Part shown: in pieces, positions 9,894 through 22,911 of the stretch
How the letters are laid out: every line of letters starts with the position of its first letter
Position numbering within the stretch: the first letter of the stretch is position 1
Assembly (NCBI RefSeq): GCF_964355755.1
Contig: NC_092672.1
Span: forward strand, 3,594,001 to 3,658,000
Length of the DNA: 64,000 nucleotides
DNA from: Antedon mediterranea
Lineage: Eukaryota > Echinodermata > Crinoidea > Comatulida > Antedonidae
Reading direction: 5' to 3'
Translations under genes and position numbers: made by a program
The notes under the pieces: model-generated
Told to the model about the DNA's origin: nothing
The model's database searches: none
The model's input: only the letters and a program-made list of their open reading frames with translations

Positions 9894-12335
9894 CAAAATG
9901 AGATTGAATGTTAGCCTTGTATAGGACCGTACTTAAATATAAAAAACATACATAAGTATTATAATTATCTTATAATATGATATATTGTTTGTTGTGATGG
10001 CATTCTTTGCAAACTCGCTATTTGTTGACGATTATGTGTTGCACAAGAATAGTACGTTCAGTGATATTAACAAGATACCACAATCCACACTCTATTCCAA
10101 ATGACAATGGAAGCATATTATCGGAATTATGCCTATATTCTCATATTATTGTTTTGCAAATATATTAATGAAATATTGTAAACTTACAATTGGCTTAAGA
10201 AGACTGGACTGTAACTGGATCTCGTATCTGGACTATCAATATACCGATACAGTAAAATGTGACGATTTTTAGCATCAACTGCGGCACTCCCTTCGGCGTC
10301 AACTACTGTATAATTATTATTCATAATCCACGTATATGTATGCTATATTGACTTTGGTCCCGACGTCACAAAAGCTATTCCACGGTCCAACGGTCTTTCT
10401 GTTGAAACACAATGCACACAAATATATCGTCGACGTACGACGTCTATAATTATTCCATTCAAAAATCCCTAGAAACTATTTTTAGAAAATTACCAGCTAG
10501 ACTCTTTTTGAATAATATTTAAAAACTGCAGATTATTTTAGTAAGTATTATATTCATGGTATCTTTTATTTGCAAAAACATTAAAATACAGTGGCAGCCA
10601 AAAGCTGAAATAAAGTCCTTCTGAAATCATATGATATTTAGGTAAAAATGATGACTTTCGATTCTCTAACATTTCGATTTAAAAACTACATCGTAAAATG
10701 ATGATGATACACATGGATATCAACAATGCATAATTTGTGTTTCCACGAAAAGGCGAGTGACGAGATTGCGAAGTAAAGAGTGGACACTGACGTCACATTA
10801 AGTTTTTTAGAAACTTCAGTAAATGAAGGACCTTAGCACATGATTTGTGGCAGTTGTACAGTGTATTATTTTGATATTAACGTTTTTATTAAAGTCAAAA
10901 TATGATCATGATTGCAATCTGTATCATAGTCTACATTGTATTGGTGCAATCGTAATTGAGTTGTTTTACTTCTCGTTATACGTCACAATGGGTTCTTGTT
11001 ACTAGCACGATAAAAGGAATTTATCAAAACTTGAGGCGGATAACCAATAATTTATTGAAACTACACCTTTACAACGGTGGCACCCGTTCATACACGGTGC
11101 GTTCTATGTACAGATAGACATTCAACAGATACAAATTAATAAAAATAAACAGATACAAAATAAAACTAGTCAACCGCCGACTCGATCGCCATTATTTATG
11201 TGTAGTATAGCTCTTATGTGTTCAGCTCTTGTATAAAATAACATTAAATACAATATTGTCATGCTATGTAATAACAAATAATTGATTTCTTTGTATTCCT
11301 TATTCAGTTTGACTAAAAACTTGATAAAAGAAAAACATTTTCCCCCAAAAAATATAATTTAAAGCACATTTTTCTTAAATTACAAAGTTTATTCCAGCTA
11401 CAAAGCAAAAGTTTGGGTTGACACACACACTATGAAAGAAGAATATAACAAGTTATATCATTACCTGATCAATTGTATTTATCTAGAGGGATGTTCCAAA
11501 GATGAGAAAAGGAGGATCTTAAGGAAATGCCAACATTTTATTATATACAAAGTAAACATTTACTACTTAAGCCGCACTACCCCAACAACCAAACTCTTTC
11601 TCTTTTAATAAAGGTTATAAATAATTCATAAACAAAATCTGTAATCATAAAATAGTATTTAAAGGCTAAAAGACTATATACATTTTTGTTTTTTCAATTA
11701 TCATTATTATTTGTGTTATCAATGCTGTCTCCATTTTTCGTTAGGCCACAGCTCAATCTTCTCAGTCGGAGCAGTAAAGATTGAAAAAGAAATGGAACGA
11801 ATATAAAACGAGCCATGTGGGGTCATTAAAACTGAATTGGAACGGGTCATTAGATAATGAGGAAACTGGCCAATGGGGCCTAAGAATCTAGGTTGTTTTG
11901 AATACTGGCAGACTAATAACTGTCAATTATGGGTTTATCACATGATCAATGTATTAAATAAATAAAAATATTAAATAATAAAATGTTTTGTTAAAAGTTG
12001 AAAAAGTCGGCATTTTTTTACCCAATTTTCGAAACAATCCCTGTATTATAGTACATGAATTTGAATACAATTATTAATGTTGTATTAATTGTGTATATAA
12101 TTATAAGAATTGGTGGAAAGAATTATTTGATTCACATTAAAATTAAATTGTAGTGGAATTGCTCTTGAAATAAATATAAAATATTTGAGAATTTACACTG
12201 CTAAGGAAATACTCTTGACAAGAATATAAATCACCATTTAATGTACACTCAACTGCAAAAGTTTCCTCTCTGCTTTTTTTGTAAGGGCTTGGGACCTTCA
12301 AATACAAAGTGCAATGAATGATATAATGTAAATTA
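9894..12335. other. Gene-less AT-rich stretch
   Basis: No ORF, RNA gene or clear repeat boundary is seen. A segment at about 11060-11195 (ACAACGG, CACCCGTTCAT, ACTCGATC) is related to 40370-40510, so at least part is a dispersed repeat. Confidence 0.5.
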
Positions 12336-13590
12336 GGCCAAATAAAAAAACATACTTGTTAAGCGTCACCGCCCGCTCCTGATTATCCAGCCGCCTCTCT
12401 TTTTATTTTTATTTTTTTTTACCCATATATAGGCCTACAACGGAAAGTTCAGCGGCCCGGCCCAGCTCCAGAGCAGGGCTCAGAATTCACGCTAGCATTT
12501 TGCTAGTAGATTCTTCATAATTGCTAGTTGAAAATTTCAAAACTAGCAAATGTTTGCTAGGCTGGTGTAATTTTTGAAAAATACGTACTTCTTAGCTTAG
12601 CCACGCTAGCTAGCCACCGATCGCTCTATGTCGACAACGGCAATTTGGTGAAAACAATTGTTTCATTTACACGCCGCCGATTTACGTCAAGGAAACGCGA
12701 ATAGCACCGCGAATCATGTAATGTGGTAAACAGCAAGCTTTTTCCCCAACACATTAAATCACGTGCATTTAGTACGTCGCTGAGGATTACATCATCAGTC
12801 ACGTGATTACAGAATACACGATTATCAATTTAGGGATTTAACGAAATAAATATTTTGCCTACACAGTGGTCGAAGCGCGTTTTTTATAGGTTTGTAAATA
12901 GGAAACACCCCATACATAATGGACTCTACCAATTTTGTTTACGATGATCTCGCGCTCGAGATCGGCACACCACGAGGTCCTGTTGGGCGATGGGTTTTCT
13001 TATGCCTGGTTTACCTGTGGAATAATTACACACACTTTTCGCATCACAACTTTAAATACTGATTTACACAGCAATTGGCAAAGGATTCATCAAAGAAGAA
13101 TGAATACGTTGAATAAAAATTCACTTAAGAAATGCCGTAAGCTGTTTTCAAAATCAGCCCACTATTTAGTATTATTGAGACCAACGTCATCTTCTCGCGA
13201 TAGGGAATTTCCTGGATAGATGAGTCGAGCGAGAAACGGCGGCCGGACCATGGCCGATGAGTGAGGCGGGGGTGGCAGCTTGGACGGATTAGCCTAGGGC
13301 CTACAATTTCGCTCGGTGGCAATTAAATGTAATGTTTTAATTACGTCTGGATATAAACAATACAAAACTCAATTTTGTCATCGGCAATAATATTTCATAC
13401 ATAGTCAATTTTGTTCTGTTTCGCATTTTAAAAGTTTTACGTTTCGTCCTAAAAAAAATTGGGCCAAAACGTCCATCGCGCAAAAATATACCTCCATAAA
13501 AAGTAAAAAAAAAAAAAAAAAAAACCGTCCCCCCGCCCCTGAAAATTTATGAGGGTGTGACGCTTAACAAGTATTTTTTTTTATTTGGCC
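12336..13590. mobile_element. 1.25 kb Harbinger-like MITE
   Basis: Inverted ends start GGCCAAATAAAAAA and share about 33 bp, including TTGTTAAGCGTCA. TTA flanks both ends (12333-12335, 13591-13593), the 3 bp duplication typical of PIF/Harbinger. No transposase; ORFs of 65-94 codons inside show no family resemblance. Confidence 0.75.
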
Positions 13591-13727
13591 TTATAATGTA
13601 TTTATTCAAATTGAATGTAATTTATTCACTACATTAATAATTGCTCTTTGAATTTGGCAGCATTAAAAGACGTTCTCGGATTGTACCTTTTGATTGGTTT
13701 CCCTTCCATTTCTTTAGCCACTCGTTT

Positions 13728-14085
13728 TCTATGGGGCGCCATAAGCAGCAAAAGTGTGTAGCTGAAAAATGTATGTGTACATTTAAAATGTGTGTGTGTG
13801 TAATTGCAAAATGTATTTGTAAACCTAAAAATGTGTGTGTATTTGTAAAATTCATGTTTGTAATTGTAAAACGTAGTTGTACATTTGTAAAATGTAGTTG
13901 TACACTTTTAAAATGTAGTTGTACACTTTTAAAATGTAGTTGTACACTTTTAAAATGTAGTTGTAACAAGGAATGTATACTTGTAACGCTTGGTTAGAGA
14001 TCTCTAATCAAGCGTGAAGACCATACCATTTCTCGAGAGGGGTATACCATGGAAAATGGCTATCTGACCGGCGGCCGGCCGCCGA
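13728..14085 (+). repeat. Dispersed repeat of about 350 bp with degenerate 20 bp periodicity
   Basis: Starts CTATGGGGCGCCATAAGCAG, continues as imperfect units of AAATGTAGTTGTACACTTTT, then a palindrome CTTGGTTAGAGATCTCTAA with flanks, then a CCGGCGGCC-rich end. An inverted copy lies at 45265-45620 with the same order of parts. The open frames through it simply follow the period. Confidence 0.75.
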
Positions 14086-14169
14086 TGGTATATTTATTTC
14101 CTTTTTATCGTTATAGCATTGGCGTTTTGGGAGTTTTGATTATATTGAAAAGCGACGGCGAAACACTGT

Positions 14170-14605
14170 TGTCGGTCGTCTACTAAATTATATAATAACT
14201 AGGCCTAGGCGCGGCCGGACTATACTAAATCACTAAGGGTGGTAGGTATGTATAACAATACAATATTTAGGCTAGGCCTAGGCCCTAGACCTCGCGCCTA
14301 TAAATAAAGACCCAATTCCGTTATTAAAAGAAAAGAATGAAACAGCTAGCCTACTAGTAACGGGAGTAACTACTACTACTAGGCCTAGCCTAGCTAGGCT
14401 ATACTAGGCATAGAGGCCTAGCCTGTGTAGTATAGTAGAAGTAGGGCCCGGGCCTAGACCTAAACCTAGGCTAGGCTAGCTAGGCCTAAGCCTACTAGCC
14501 AGTAGGCCTAAAGCCCTGGGCCTAAATAGGGCTAGGCTTATATAGGCTAGCTCTCAATCAAGGAGCCTACTATTACTAAACTAACCAAAGACCTCTAACT
14601 AGGCT
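14170..14605. repeat. TAGGCCTA-rich low-complexity tract
   Basis: Dense short CTAGG/CCTAG words in both orientations, no fixed period. Similar tracts lie at 18740-18905, 21060-21115, 29190-29280 and 32750-34080. Confidence 0.8.
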
Positions 14606-15359
14606 TATGGGGTGCTGGTCAACCCGTACCCAAACCAACCCGTACCCATGCCAACTCGTACCCAACTTGGCTAACCCGTACCCAAATAATTGGTCAACTC
14701 GTACCCACTTTGGCTAACCCGTACCCAAACCAACTCGTACCCATGCCAACTCATACCTAAATATTTGGCTTACTCGTACCCATTATTTGGCTTACTCGTA
14801 CCCATTATTTGGCTTACTCGTACCCATTATTTGGACTACTCGTACCCAATTTGAATAATTAGGCCTACTTGTAATGATTTGATCGGCGCAAAACTAGTGG
14901 TATGCTTTTGACGTATGAATATTTTTATATTTAAATTGTTTTTTTTTATTTTACAGGTCTCGGTGAAATGTGTGCTAATAAAAATGACCATTGATTTGAT
15001 TGTAAACTTCGTTTAATTAGGCATATATTTGTTAACATTTATTTAAATGTAGTATTATAGTTTTATAAACGTATGTTTGATGTGTCTTTTTATTTATTTA
15101 CGTAAGAACATTAATTAATAAAAAAATATTTTTACTGTTGTATAGTATTACAATTCAATTAAGCCCAGGTAAAGTACCAACAACGTATCATTTTTATACT
15201 TATCAATTTTTATTCTTATCACCTTATCTTCCCTGATTACATTCGATCATGGAGAGGTATACCTCCATGATTCGATCAAGTAATTATTGTTTCTATTGTA
15301 TTGGTATATTTAAAATTGGTTGAATTAACGACGCCCTGTTTTAATCAAAAAGCCCACAG

Positions 15360-17520
15360 GGCTATGGAGTCGAATTACTCATAGATTTCGTGTTACGTGT
15401 TTTTGCTGACCGGGATTAACCTTTTATTATAAAAAAAAAATGACGTATGATCGTTTTCCATAATTTATTTATTAATAATTCAGTGAAATGATCATGTACA
15501 CTTACTGTAAAGTCTGCAGGGCTATGGGCGTAGATTTCGTGTTACGTGTTTTTGCTGACCGGGATTAACCTTTTATTATAAAAAAAACACGCATTTATAG
15601 GGCGTCAAAGAGATGACTCATTAATGACGTATATGATCGTTTTCCATATAATTTTATTTATTAATAATTCAGTGAAATGATCATATACACGTACTGTAAG
15701 GCCTGCAGGGCTATGGGGCGTAGATTTCGTGTTACGTGTTTTTGCTGACCGGGATTAACCTTTTATTACAAAAAAACACGCATTTATAGGGTGTCAAAGA
15801 GACGACTTAGTAATGGCGTATGATCGTTTTCCATATATTTTATTTATTAATAATTCAGTGAAATGATCATATACACGTACTGTAAGGCCTGCAGGGCTAT
15901 GGGGCGTAGATTTCGTGTTACGTGTTTTTGCTGACCGGGACTAACATTTTATTACAAAACATATGAATCTCTTGGTGCAAATTTTGCAACCAAACAGTGA
16001 TTTTTAATATGTACCTATTGAGCTGTTTATCTACTTATAAGTTCATACCAAGTTCATGCAACCCAAGTCTTGTCATCGTCCATTATATTGGGGGGTCAAC
16101 CATTATGAATACAACTAATTTCCACAATGATTTTATTATATTTTTTAACCAAAGAAATTAAAATGACATAAACTAGTATAGTATGAACATTTCCAGACTT
16201 TGTAATAATTACCATCTATTCATTAAACAAACCAAGTCACAGAAAGATAAACATAACCATTACCCGAATGAAAATGGTAGATCCCAGCTCGCTATCATTA
16301 AAACATAGGTGTCTTAATTTGGCAATTGTGAATATAAAACACGACATATAGAACTAAATAACACCTAACAATTGTTCCTTATATATCAAACATTAGAATG
16401 ATATAAAAATTAAAATGCTACTTACAATTATATAATGAAAAAATTAACCCCAAACTTCGCTACAATCCAACGGTCTGTCAAGTGAAGACTTGATAACACA
16501 GGCAAACCCTATTTGAATTTTGCCGCCTTTTTGAGCATTTTTTTAGATTTTTTCAAAATAGATTTTGCTATTTTGACACAGTCTATTTTAAGCCAATGCT
16601 CATAAGAAAAGTATGTAAGGAATCTATGAATATTCAGCTTTCTTTTAAGAAACTATCCAAAATGATTGATGGCCTACAAGTGATCTTAAATTGCAAATAA
16701 AACACTGTGGTGCTTTAGAAAATAGGTAAAAAATTGACCTCACACTGTCAGCGGGCAATGGATGGTGAGTTTTAAAACGTAAAATGACACATACTTTTTG
16801 TAACTTTACAATTTCAAACATATATCATAATGTTCAGTATTGTCTACAGTTTATTTTGAGCTACTATCCAAAAAAATCCGATTTATAATAGCCGAGATAT
16901 TTAGGTGGGAACATGAAAATCAAGTGTTTTGTAGAATATCACGATGCGAAATCAGTGGTATCCATGTCCCAGTGGAGTGTGTTGGGGCAATTTAGCTATT
17001 TCGTTGCTCAAGAGATTCATATGAACACGCATTTATAGGGTGTCAAAGAGACGACTTAGTAATGGCGTATGATCGTTTTCCATATATTTTATTTATTAAT
17101 AATTCAGTGAAATGATCATATACACGTACTGTAAGGCCTGCAGGGCTATGGGGCGTAGATTTCGTGTTACGTGTTTTTGCTGACCGGGATTAACCTTTTA
17201 TTACAAACAAACACGCATTTATATGGTGTCAAAGAGACGACTTAGTAATGGCGTATGATCGTTTTCCATATATTTTATTTATTAATAATTCAGTGAAATG
17301 ATCATATACACGTACTGTAAGGCCTGCGGGGCTATGGGGCGTAGATTTCGTGTTACGTGTTTTTGCTGACCGGGATTAACCTTTTATTACAAAAAAACAC
17401 GCATTTATAGGGCGTCAAAGAGACGACTCAGTAATGACGTATGATCGTTTTCCATATATTTTATTTATCAATAATTCAGTGAAATGATCATATACACGTA
17501 CTTTAAGGCAATTAAACATT
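15360..17520 (+). repeat. About 186 bp direct repeats inside FB1 (six to seven units, interrupted)
   Basis: Each unit contains GATTTCGTGTTACGTG, TTTTGCTGACCGGGA, CACGCATTTATAGGG and GTGAAATGATCATATACACG. Starts are near 15382, 15531, 15718, 15905, 17153 and 17339; a decayed unit continues to about 17720. The run is split at 15960-17023. Confidence 0.85.
15960..17023. mobile_element. 1.06 kb insertion with 15 bp perfect inverted ends
   Basis: Bounded by CATATGAATCTCTTG and its exact reverse complement. It splits a 186 bp unit: the A-run of TTACAAAAAAACACGCAT reappears on both sides. Any target duplication is hidden in the A-run or absent. The interior is AT-rich and non-coding. Confidence 0.75.
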
Positions 17521-18734
17521 TTTGGCAGATTTTCTTCTATAACAGCTACAGTGTGTAAAAAAAAAATAGACAACGCAATGTGGCGTACGATCGTTTTCTA
17601 TTTTTTTTTTTCTTAAATAATTCAGTAAAATTATCTGTTTGTTTACAGCAATTAAACATTTTTGGTAGATGTTTCCTCAATAACAGCTACGTGTTTTTGC
17701 TGACAAGGGATTCCCTTTTAAAAAAAAAAACGCATTCTATAATATTCTACAAATAAATGACCCACACTCGTTTTTCCATGGCAATTAACGGATGTCGTCT
17801 TATTTACTAAAATAATATAAACGTTCTGAAGGCCTACCTACACGTGTCTGTACATACGTATCTGTCAGCGATAAGATGATTTTTTTTTTAGTTTTAGTAG
17901 TATTTTATTTCGGTTTTTAGTCATAATAATACAGTAATAATCATTATAAAATGAAAACGTAATAACAGCAAATGTCGTCGTTAGTAATTAAATGTTAAAT
18001 TATTGGAGGTTACCTTTTATTATTATTCTCACATCCATCATGTCCTAGGGAATTTGTTTTAAAAACGGCAATAATCTACTTAGATTCATTATTCTAAAAT
18101 GGTCCTTAGCAGCAAAAATGAGGCTGGTATCCACTTAAATAGTTTCGTGATTTTAAAAATACGAGTGACTACTTAAAAATGTTTTCGAAATGTTAAAACA
18201 AAACTTGCAAAACAAAACAACAAAAACCATTTTTAAAACGATTTTCAAAAAGCACATTACTTCATTATCTGTAAAATAAAATGAAAAGTGTGTACAGGCT
18301 ATTCGTAGTAAATAATAGATCAATAACTATTCAAAAATGAAAAAAAAAATAGAATGCAGCACAGCCGACCACTGACATCTTCCATGTAAAACAACGCCCT
18401 CAAGTATTAATTTAACTACGACCCAAATACGATGAAAGCTGTGCTTTTTTCGTACGAGTCTGTACATAAATTATACTTAGGTAAATAGTTTTTGCCATTA
18501 TAATATCGAACATATGATCTAAAAATGTAATAAAACTGGGTTTAACTGTAATAGGCCTATATAAATATACTTTAAATAGCATTAAACTTGGGTACGGGCC
18601 AGCCAATGATGGGTACGGGTTAGCCAATGATGGGTACGGGTGAGCCAAAATTTTGGGTACGAGTAAGCCAAAATTTGGGTACGAGTTGGTGGGTACGAGT
18701 TGGCATGGGTACGGGTTGACCTGTATTCACCCGA

Positions 18735-18950
18735 TGCCCACTAACTACTAAGCTAGCTAGGCTAGGCCTACCTCTTGCCTACCTAGCAGGCCTATAGGCT
18801 AGGTCTTTACTAGCTAGGCATTGTTAGCTATAGTAGGCAGGCCTAGACTACTAGGCCCTAGTCCTTCTACTACTAGCCTTCTAGGCTAGTAGGCTAGTAC
18901 TAGCCTATTATAATAAATATAGCCTCCCTGGAGACCATAGACTCGGGCCT
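18735..18950. repeat. TAGGCCTA-rich spacer between FB1 and FB2
   Basis: Low-complexity CTAGG words as elsewhere. It may have been one tract with 14170-14605 before FB1 inserted. Confidence 0.6.
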
Positions 18951-18954
18951 AGTA

Positions 18955-21062
18955 GTAGGGGATCCATCGCAAAGTCGCCCCATACAAAGTCGCCCAATAC
19001 AAAGTCGCCCCATCGCAAAGTCGCCCCAAAACAAAGTCGCCCAGGCACAGTCGCCCCATCGCAAAGTCGCCCCATCGCAAAGTCGCCCCAGCGCAAAGTC
19101 GCCCCAGCGCAAAGTCGCCCCAGCGCAAAGTCGCCCCAACGCAAAGTCGCCCCATCGCAAAGTCGCCCCATCGCAAAGTCGCCCACGGTTTTATTTCGGT
19201 ATGATTATGAAGCGCCGCCGTAGTAGTACGCTGTTTCATATCGGTTGCGTTTGATATCGATTGCGTTTGTTACTTTGGTCGCGCTAAATGTCGTATAGGC
19301 CTACATTACAATGTTTATCCTATTATATACATAAAATTTTTATTTTACAGGTTTTAATGGAGTGATGTGCTTTTTAAAAATCATTAAAAAAATAGTCCCT
19401 TGTTTGAAAGTTCTAAAAAGATTATCCCTGATTTATAGTTTCGAAAATGTTAAATTAGTTACCAGAGCCACAATTACGAATCTTTCTTCAACCTACGCCT
19501 GGATACCAGCTCATTTTTTAGGATAATATAATAAATGTATAAATGTGTAGGCCTTCGTATAGATTTGTAAGACAATGAGTTGTAAAACAGTGTTGTAAGA
19601 CAATGAGTGTTATAGGCTACTTATTGATCATTTTGCATTTATTGACAAGTTATGTGTCTTACTTTTATAATGACTTTTCAAAATGAAGGGAAAAAAAAGG
19701 ATTTCATCGCCGATATGATTGTTTTACATGCATTACAGGTATTTTAGTAAAATTTAAAACGCTACATTTTGACCATGGAAAAACCATCGTACAGTATCGT
19801 GTGCGTGTTTTTTAAAAAGGGGAATCCCCGACGGTCAGCAGAAAGACGTAGCAGCTGTGAGGAAACAGATACCAGAAGGCGCAGCTCCGATTGGTTTCAG
19901 AGAATGTTTCAGATAGCGAGTCGCCTTTTATTCAACAGCACAATGATCATTTTACTGAAGAAATTCTTTTCAACCCTTTTGGTTTTAGAACATTCTAATT
20001 AACATGCCTAATAAATATCCTCATATCGGGTGTATATTTAATTTTAAATTAAACAAGACAGTGAAGAGGCACGGAATAATACGTACGACGAATACACACA
20101 CGCACGTCATTTACGACATATAGTGGTGATATGATGCAATTTTATAATTGATATAATGATGGGATTGCCTTTCCAGGCTTACAATCAATGTCCATTGTAA
20201 TACTATGTATAATAATAGTAAACTGAATGTTTATAAATAAATTGTTTTACGTAATTTGTTGCATATAAAATAAAAGACACAGACGCAGTCTACGTTTCCT
20301 ATAAAATATTTCACATTTAAATAATTATGTACTGTCAAATGACATTATGCTGGATAATACTATAATCTTAAACTATGTTTACAAATTGTCATTTTTTTAA
20401 CGCACACATCTTTCCCATCATACTGACCTGTAAAATAAAAACAAAAATCAATTATTAATATAGGCCTAATAATAACAATAAATATTCATCGACCAAAGCA
20501 AAAATAATCTAGATCGTATAACATCATTTTATCGCGACCAAAATTAAACGCGACCGATTTCGAACGCGACTGATATCATCGTAAAACTCCGGCGGGGTTT
20601 CCCCATCTTCAGAATGGTGCGTTGTAGTGCGACAACGGCGGAGTAATTACGGGGTTTCCCTCTGCTGGTAAGCTATAGCACGTTAGTGCGACCGCTGAGT
20701 GATTAGTCGGGGTTTCCACTCTGATGATGGGGGTGCGTGCCGATCGTGTGACCTGAGACTACATGGCGGGGCTTCCCCTTTTATGCCTACACGTTCCGTG
20801 TTATTTTGTGTATCATTGCGACATTTTACGCACTTGTAAACTATTTTTTAACGTTTTGGGCGACTTTGCGATAGGGCGACTTTGTGATGGGGCGACTTTG
20901 CGATGGGGCGACTTTGCGTTGGGGCGACTTTGCGATGGGGCGACTTTGCGATGGGGCGACTGTGTCGGGGCGACTTTGTTTTGGGGCGACTTTGCGATGG
21001 GGCGACTGTGTAAGGGGCGACTTTGTATGGGGCGACTTTGCGATGGGGCGACTTGACTAGCA
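18955..21062. mobile_element. Foldback element FB2 (about 2.1 kb) with 16 bp repeat arms
   Basis: The left arm (18966-19187) is about 14 units of CCATCGCAAAGTCGCC; the right arm (20858-21052) is about 12 units inverted. Inside the arms lies a second pair of inverted segments (words such as TCGCGACC and GATATC near 19240-19290 and 20530-20575). AGTAGTAG may be an 8 bp target duplication (about 18948-18955 and 21068-21075), but this lies in low-complexity sequence. A 77-codon ORF at 19769-20002 resembles nothing I know and is probably chance. FB2 resembles the sea urchin TU elements in plan. Confidence 0.75.
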
Positions 21063-21171
21063 TCCAGTAGTAGTACTAGTAGGCCTACTAAAGGCCCTAG
21101 GCTAGCTAGCTAATAATAATTCTTATTTCAAATCAAATTTTAAGAATTAATTTGTACATATTTTTATTTCA

Positions 21172-22911
21172 GAACAGGCATTTACCATGGATTTGCTGCA
21201 AATTTCAGAGAATTACCAGGAACTTTATGCCAGGCGCAAAGAGGTCTTATATCTGACAATATTAATGTGCTTGAAAACTGGCATCTTAGGATTGAGAAGT
21301 TAAACATTTTATTTAATATTGTTTTAAGAAGGTTACAAGAGAGTGATGTTCCTCTAGATACCATTGAACAATTTGTTATACTTTCTACTGAATTAAATTA
21401 TATTTTTGCCTCATATGATGAAAGAATAAACGGAAATCATGATCATCATAGGTGGTTTGCATCGCATCAAACTGAACAAACATCTAATGGGCGACCAAGG
21501 ATTATAGTTAATAAAGAGAATATTGAAGAACTATTTGAAATATTTCATAGTTGGAAAATTGTTGCACATCAATTAGCGATTTCTGTTGATACACTTCGAA
21601 GAAGAAGAAGATTATATGGTTTGCCCGTTTCCCAGCCTAACTCTACTAGAAACTACTATTCAAATATTTCAAGAGATCAGCTTTTAAATGAAGAATATTG
21701 ATTTTATTGCCTGATGCTGGAGAAAAATTAATTATTGGTGGATTAAGAAGAAGGCGTATACAGTACATGTTCAGAGAAGTCTAATTCGGGATGCTATAAT
21801 GGAGGTTGACCCAATCAATAGATCATTAAGGCGAACCAGATCTGTTATAAGAAGTTTACAATGTTGCAAGTCCAAATAGTTTATGGTAAGGATTACAGTA
21901 TACGGTAGATGTTTTTACTAACAATAATAAATACAGTATATTTAGCAGATTTAAAAAAAAGTATGAACTTTTTTAAGATGTGAATAATAAGTTGCCCATA
22001 ATACTTATTTGCATGAATTATTGTTGAGGTACTGTACATATAATTGATAAGAAAATATACACATGTAACATTAACAATGTACGTCAGTACAAAAAGTTTA
22101 TTATGCATGATTCAAGAGAGTAGCCAATTTGTTTTGTTTTACAGGCACATCGATGGCCATCATAAGTTAATTTGCTGGAACTTTGTCATATTAGGAGGCA
22201 TTGATGGATATTCACGCAAGATTGTTTATCTTAGATGTTGCACAAATAACAAAGCAGAGAGTGTTCTTCAGCTATTTCAAGAAGCTGTTGGACAGCATGG
22301 TTTACCATCACGAGTCAGATCTGATAAAGGAGGCGAGAATGTATTGGTGGCTCGCTTTATGTTAAGCAATAGAGGCTTAAATCGTGGCAGCCATATAACA
22401 GGTTCATCAGTTCACAATCAAAGAATTGAAAGGCTGTGGCTGGATGTCAAACAAACTGTTGTTAAACAATTTCAAGGTATATTTAACTACATGGAAAATT
22501 TGGGAATTCTTGATCCCTTAAACCAGATTCATATTTATTGCCTTCATTCGGTATTTTTAAGTCCCATTAATGATTCATTAAGAGAGATGGAAGGCAATTG
22601 GAATGACCATCCCATGAGTAGCGAACATAATCTTTCACCGAATCAACTTTGGCATATGGGATTAAATGCTTATGCATTTAACAATCCTGAAGAATATCAA
22701 GATCTAATTCACGATGGAATTGATGAAGATGGGCCACAAGCTGTTGATGACAACAATAATGAACAGATTGTTGTTCCATATATACAATTGCCATTAACCA
22801 ACAACCAAGACAATTTATTAAATCATATGCACTAGGTGCTAATAAAGCAGATGTTGACCAATGTATAGACATTTATGTCAATTTAGTTCATATAGTGGAA
22901 GGCATGATGTA
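21172..22911 (+). pseudogene. Decayed integrase-core (rve/DDE) domain gene, one intron
   Basis: Exon 1 begins after the acceptor ATTTTTATTTCAG (21159-21171) and ends TTATG at 21885; the intron 21886-22144 (GTAAGG to TTTACAG) restores a Trp codon. The N-terminal part has a helix-turn-helix-like segment (VAHQLAISVDTLRRRRR). Exon 2 carries the integrase core: HIDGHHKL (first Asp), SDKGGEN (second Asp), and HNQRIERLW (Glu). The family is common in invertebrate genomes as 'integrase core domain' proteins. Frame breaks occur near 21695, 21775, 21855 and 22830; the last moves the C-terminus to a stop at about 22911. The catalytic residues remain but no continuous protein can be made from this copy. 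It starts about 110 bp right of FB2. Confidence 0.75.

Larger units (their letters stand above)
14610..18731. mobile_element. Foldback element FB1 (about 4.1 kb) with repeat-array ends
   Basis: The left arm (about 14617-14850) is a run of units built on CAACTCGTACCCA; the right arm (about 18590-18721) is the same run inverted (TGGGTACGAGTTGG). The outermost shared word is GGTCAACCCGTACCC. Between them are about 186 bp direct repeats and a nested insertion. No long ORF is seen. The layout (inverted arrays of short subterminal repeats, non-coding middle) is that of foldback elements such as the sea urchin TU family. A target duplication was not resolved. Confidence 0.7.

Noticed and set aside
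13634-13997. Cys-rich and His-rich repeat ORFs on both strands
   Set aside because: Both follow the 20 bp-period dispersed repeat, and the inverted copy at 45.4 kb shows the same shadows.
18900-19239. Overlapping ORFs of 78-96 codons rich in WGDFA and GRLC words
   Set aside because: They are three frames of the 16 bp foldback-arm array of FB2; the peptide simply follows the DNA repeat.
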